DNA of 38,440 nt from an uncultured bacterium (GTDB lineage Bacteria > Myxococcota_A > UBA796 > CAJQPC01), in NCBI GenBank assembly GCA_905480105.1, contig CAJQPC010000082.1, positions 1 through 38,440 on the forward strand. The letters are read 5' to 3'. Positions 35,648 to 38,440 of this stretch are shown here, piece by piece. The notes under the pieces were generated by a model. That model did not search any database, was not told the DNA's origin, and saw nothing but the letters and a program-made list of their open reading frames with translations. Position 1 is the stretch's first letter. Each line of letters opens with the position of its first letter. The translations under genes and the position numbers were made by a program.

Positions 35648-37018
35648 TCAATCCAAATAGCCCGCTGCCTTGAGCATCTCCGTGACCGTGATGTCCATTT
35701 TCTTGTCGTCACGCTCATCCTGCCGGCCGGCCCTGGCCAGCTTACTCAGAGCGTCCGAGGCGGCCGTGGGCGTACCTGCTTCCTCGTCGGGATCCAGGCT
35801 TAGGTCAAAGCTGAGGGTCTCGCCCTGGTCCCAGAGCAGTTTTTGATCTCCATCCCAGATCGCCGCCTGGAGATTGCAAAAGGCCACGCCATCCAGGCTG
35901 GAGCACCGCCGGGCATGGGGCCACGCGACTACTTGGACCGCAGGCAGAGGGTCGGGCAAGCGTCCAGTGAGCAGCAGATCGTGTACGACCAAGCCAGAGA
36001 CCCGCTCGGGAAGCTCCACGGAGTCCCACTCCATTCCCTCTGGCCCACCAAGGTGGGCGACGATCAGCGGAACCTCCACGTTGCTCTGGTACGCATAGTG
36101 GCCGTGGTCCAGGAGCCTGTGCTCTCCCAGCATCTCACCGTGGTCCGAAGTGATGACGACCCGGCAGCCTGCCGTCTCACAGAATCCCAGCTGAAGCAGC
36201 CGGTCCAAGAAATAGGCCAGGTTCTCGTCAGCCATGAACACAGCAGCGTCATAGGCGTCGTTGACCTGCGCCTCAAAGTGAGGCGTACGCATGGGGTCCA
36301 TCTCACCTCGCAGATAGCGAGAGTAGTCCCCCTCCCGATTCTTTTTGCTGTAGAAAATGCCCACCCCGTATTCTGAACTCCAGTCCATGTTGCTGGACGG
36401 GGCACCCCACGGCTGGTGCGCATCCGCGATGTTGACCACGATGAACTGGGGGGCCACCGGATCCCGGTGATCCAAGAACAGGTCCATGGTGGGCTTCCAG
36501 CGGCTGTTGGTGTAGTGGCCAAAGCGAGTCGCCACATCTACATCCTGAAAACCGCGGTCCAAGCCCATGGATCCGCTGACTACCGGATTTGCGGACACCA
36601 ATCCGGTCTGGTAGCCCCGCTCTGAGAAGCGCTCGGCAATGGTCGGCAGCCTCTCGTCCAGCGGACGCGCGCGGTTGCCACCACCCGCAAAGCTGTCGAT
36701 GCCCGAGCTGATGCTGTGGGCCTGATGTTCAGTGGGCATCACCCCGGTGAAAAACGAGGCATGGGACGGCAGTGTCCAAGCGCCGGGCGAGATCGCACCA
36801 CAGCTGATCTGCGCCCCGTTCGCGACCAGGGCTTTCAGAGTGGGCGAGGTCTCACGTTCGTACCCACAAACACTGAGGTGGTCAGCGCGCACCGTATCCA
36901 TGACCACCAGCACCACAGTGGGCTGCGCCGGAGCTGGAGCGAGTAGCCAAGCACCCACCCCAACCGCGACCAAGGAAAGCGCACCCGTGGCGAAAAGAAT
37001 TTGGCTCGTCTTGGTCAT
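35648..37018 (-). CDS. Sulfatase-like AlkP-superfamily hydrolase, membrane-anchored or secreted
   Basis: VVLVVMDTVRADHLSVCGYERETSPTLKALV; SPGAWTLPSHASFFTGVMPTEHQ; VVITSDHGEMLGEHRLLDHGHYAYQSNVEVPLIV. Confidence 0.92.
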   Translation of the reverse strand: MTKTSQILFATGALSLVAVGVGAWLLAPAPAQPTVVLVVMDTVRADHLSVCGYERETSPTLKALVANGAQISCGAISPGAWTLPSHASFFTGVMPTEHQAHSISSGIDSFAGGGNRARPLDERLPTIAERFSERGYQTGLVSANPVVSGSMGLDRGFQDVDVATRFGHYTNSRWKPTMDLFLDHRDPVAPQFIVVNIADAHQPWGAPSSNMDWSSEYGVGIFYSKKNREGDYSRYLRGEMDPMRTPHFEAQVNDAYDAAVFMADENLAYFLDRLLQLGFCETAGCRVVITSDHGEMLGEHRLLDHGHYAYQSNVEVPLIVAHLGGPEGMEWDSVELPERVSGLVVHDLLLTGRLPDPLPAVQVVAWPHARRCSSLDGVAFCNLQAAIWDGDQKLLWDQGETLSFDLSLDPDEEAGTPTAASDALSKLARAGRQDERDDKKMDITVTEMLKAAGYLD

Positions 37019-37084
37019 GCTCTGCGTCTATCACGCTAAAGCTCAAGATCTAAGATTCCGTAAGCACGTCTGAGCAAAGCACGA

Positions 37085-37972
37085 ATGCCCAAATCACCGT
37101 CCATCCTTTCGCCAGACCAGCTGCGCAGCTCTCTCAGTGCGGAGCTGGCACTTCCTCCAGGCGTGCGCCTACCGAGCCCCCCTGGAGCACTGCTAAAGAT
37201 CCAGCGGCTCTTCCGAGACCCCAACCTCAACTTTATTAAGCTCGCCGATGCGATCGCCCTCGACCCCGCCACGTCGGCATCCGTCCTACGCCTTGCCCGC
37301 TCTCCACTCTTTGGACTGCGCCGCCAGCCGCGTACCTTGGTCCACGCCGTAGCCTCCATCGGAATGGTCGAACTTGAGCGCATGGTGGTCACCCAAGTCG
37401 CCTTGAATACCCTGACAGGGTCCAGCTCCGAGCTGCACTCGTATCTCAGGGACGCTTACGGCACGGCCCTGGTTACCCGCACCCTCTGCCGCAGACACGA
37501 ACCGCTACTCGATCCTGGTTTGGCCTGGCCGGCTGGCCTGCTCTTCGACATCGGCAAGCTGGTTCGCTTGAGCCTTTATCCTGAGCAAGACGTGGAGATC
37601 CGCCGCGCAATGCTTGCCGGCCAGTGCAGTTACGCCAGCGCTGAAGCATCACTCTCGCTAACGGACCAGCACTTTCTGGGCGCCTCCCTGCTCTACAAAT
37701 GGCAGCTCCCAATGCCCTACGTGGAGGTGGCCCTCTACGGCGGGCGACAGGACCCCCTGGCCGGACATGGCACCCACGAGAGCCTCATTCTCCGAAGAAT
37801 CGTCTCGGCCGCAGCCAGCCTACTGGGGGTGACCCTGAACCTCACCTCCACCCAAGAGCGGACCGAACACCGGGCCCGAGCCCAGGTCCTGCTGCGCCTC
37901 ACCGACGATGCATTTTTAGCAGAAATGGCAGTGATCTACGATCTCCTGCCCACCATTCGGTCGCTGCTTTAG
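37085..37972 (+). CDS. HDOD-domain signalling protein
   Basis: LPSPPGALLKIQRLFRDPNLNFIKLADAIALDPATSASVLRLARSPLFGLRRQPRTLVHAVASIGMVELERMVVT; AGLLFDIGKL. Confidence 0.85.
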   Translation: MPKSPSILSPDQLRSSLSAELALPPGVRLPSPPGALLKIQRLFRDPNLNFIKLADAIALDPATSASVLRLARSPLFGLRRQPRTLVHAVASIGMVELERMVVTQVALNTLTGSSSELHSYLRDAYGTALVTRTLCRRHEPLLDPGLAWPAGLLFDIGKLVRLSLYPEQDVEIRRAMLAGQCSYASAEASLSLTDQHFLGASLLYKWQLPMPYVEVALYGGRQDPLAGHGTHESLILRRIVSAAASLLGVTLNLTSTQERTEHRARAQVLLRLTDDAFLAEMAVIYDLLPTIRSLL

Positions 37973-37996
37973 CGGACTATCGGTTAGCCTCCAGGC

Positions 37997-38440
37997 ATGC
38001 TGATTTTCATTCTTCTATCCTGCAACGAGAGCGTCCTGGCCCTGGACGAGTACACCTTACTCCTGGACCGCGAGACCCACGCGCTCACCATCGACCACGC
38101 AGAACAGGGCGTGGTTCTGCGCAACATGCAGGTCTTGGCCGGAACCGGAACGGCCACCGTCGAGTTCAATGTCGGCTCCTTCAAGTTCAACACCCTCAGC
38201 GAGGACATCGCCCCCCTGGAGCTCGGCAAGCCCCAAGAGCGCGATGGCATCTGGGTACTCCCCCTGGAGAAAGAGGGCGAGGAGCAGGGCGAGCTGCGGG
38301 TCATGATGACGGATGGCCGCTTGCACCTCTCGGCGGACGCTCTGGGTGGCAACCGCATCGGCTTCTCTGCAGAGTGCATCGAGAACGAGGCCATGTTGGG
38401 TTTGGGCAGCCACGCATTCGACGTGGACCATTACGGCGAG
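37997..38440 (+). CDS. Predicted lipoprotein, N-terminal part of a GH31-like glycoside hydrolase, partial (runs off window end)
   Basis: Manual translation: MLIFILLSCNESVLALDEYTLLLDRETHALTIDHAEQGVVLRNMQVLAGTGTATVEFNVGSFKFN...GNRIGFSAECIENEAMLGLGSHAFDVDHYGE. 'LGLGSHAFDVDHYGE' resembles the GH31 N-terminal sandwich segment. Absent from the ORF track because it has no stop in the window. Confidence 0.55.
   Translation, partial: MLIFILLSCNESVLALDEYTLLLDRETHALTIDHAEQGVVLRNMQVLAGTGTATVEFNVGSFKFNTLSEDIAPLELGKPQERDGIWVLPLEKEGEEQGELRVMMTDGRLHLSADALGGNRIGFSAECIENEAMLGLGSHAFDVDHYGE

Overview
High-GC bacterial chromosomal window, probably Myxococcota or a related delta-proteobacterial-type lineage. That placement is inferred from a MopE-type Asp/Cys repeat protein with a MYXO-CTERM-like tail and from the number of lipoproteins. 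I support about 30 protein-coding genes. I saw no rRNA, tRNA, CRISPR array or intact mobile element. Recognisable genes: Omp85/D15-type barrel (partial), GbsR/MarR regulator, HelD-like helicase, CDP-alcohol phosphatidyltransferase, PaaI-type thioesterase, SCO/SenC with CusF-like domain, 2OG-Fe(II) oxygenase, hemF, MATE, DoxX, LysR, alpha/beta hydrolase, ExbD-like, DUF6435, hemH, three alkaline-phosphatase-superfamily hydrolases, a ThuA-like protein, M16 peptidase, crotonase, TRAP/DctM permease, DUF962/Mpo1, DGK1/SEC59-like lipid kinase, HDOD, and a partial GH31-like lipoprotein. Two edge genes (1..934 minus and 37997..38440 plus) are absent from the ORF track. Best leads: (1) a four-gene operon at 31084-35562 with a TRAP permease carrying three GVDQDLIGDLLGD repeats; (2) lipoproteins with 7-12 residue signal peptides lacking any Lys/Arg, three of which share GGTTA at an identical distance from ATG; (3) an orphan ExbD-like protein with Asn at the expected proton-carrying Asp position; (4) a GbsR-type regulator whose promoter predicts a leaderless mRNA with a palindrome in the spacer; (5) three Thr-nucleophile AlkP-superfamily enzymes sharing a C-terminal LxALGY-like motif; (6) pseudogene fossils of an esterase and, less certainly, an IS91-type transposase.
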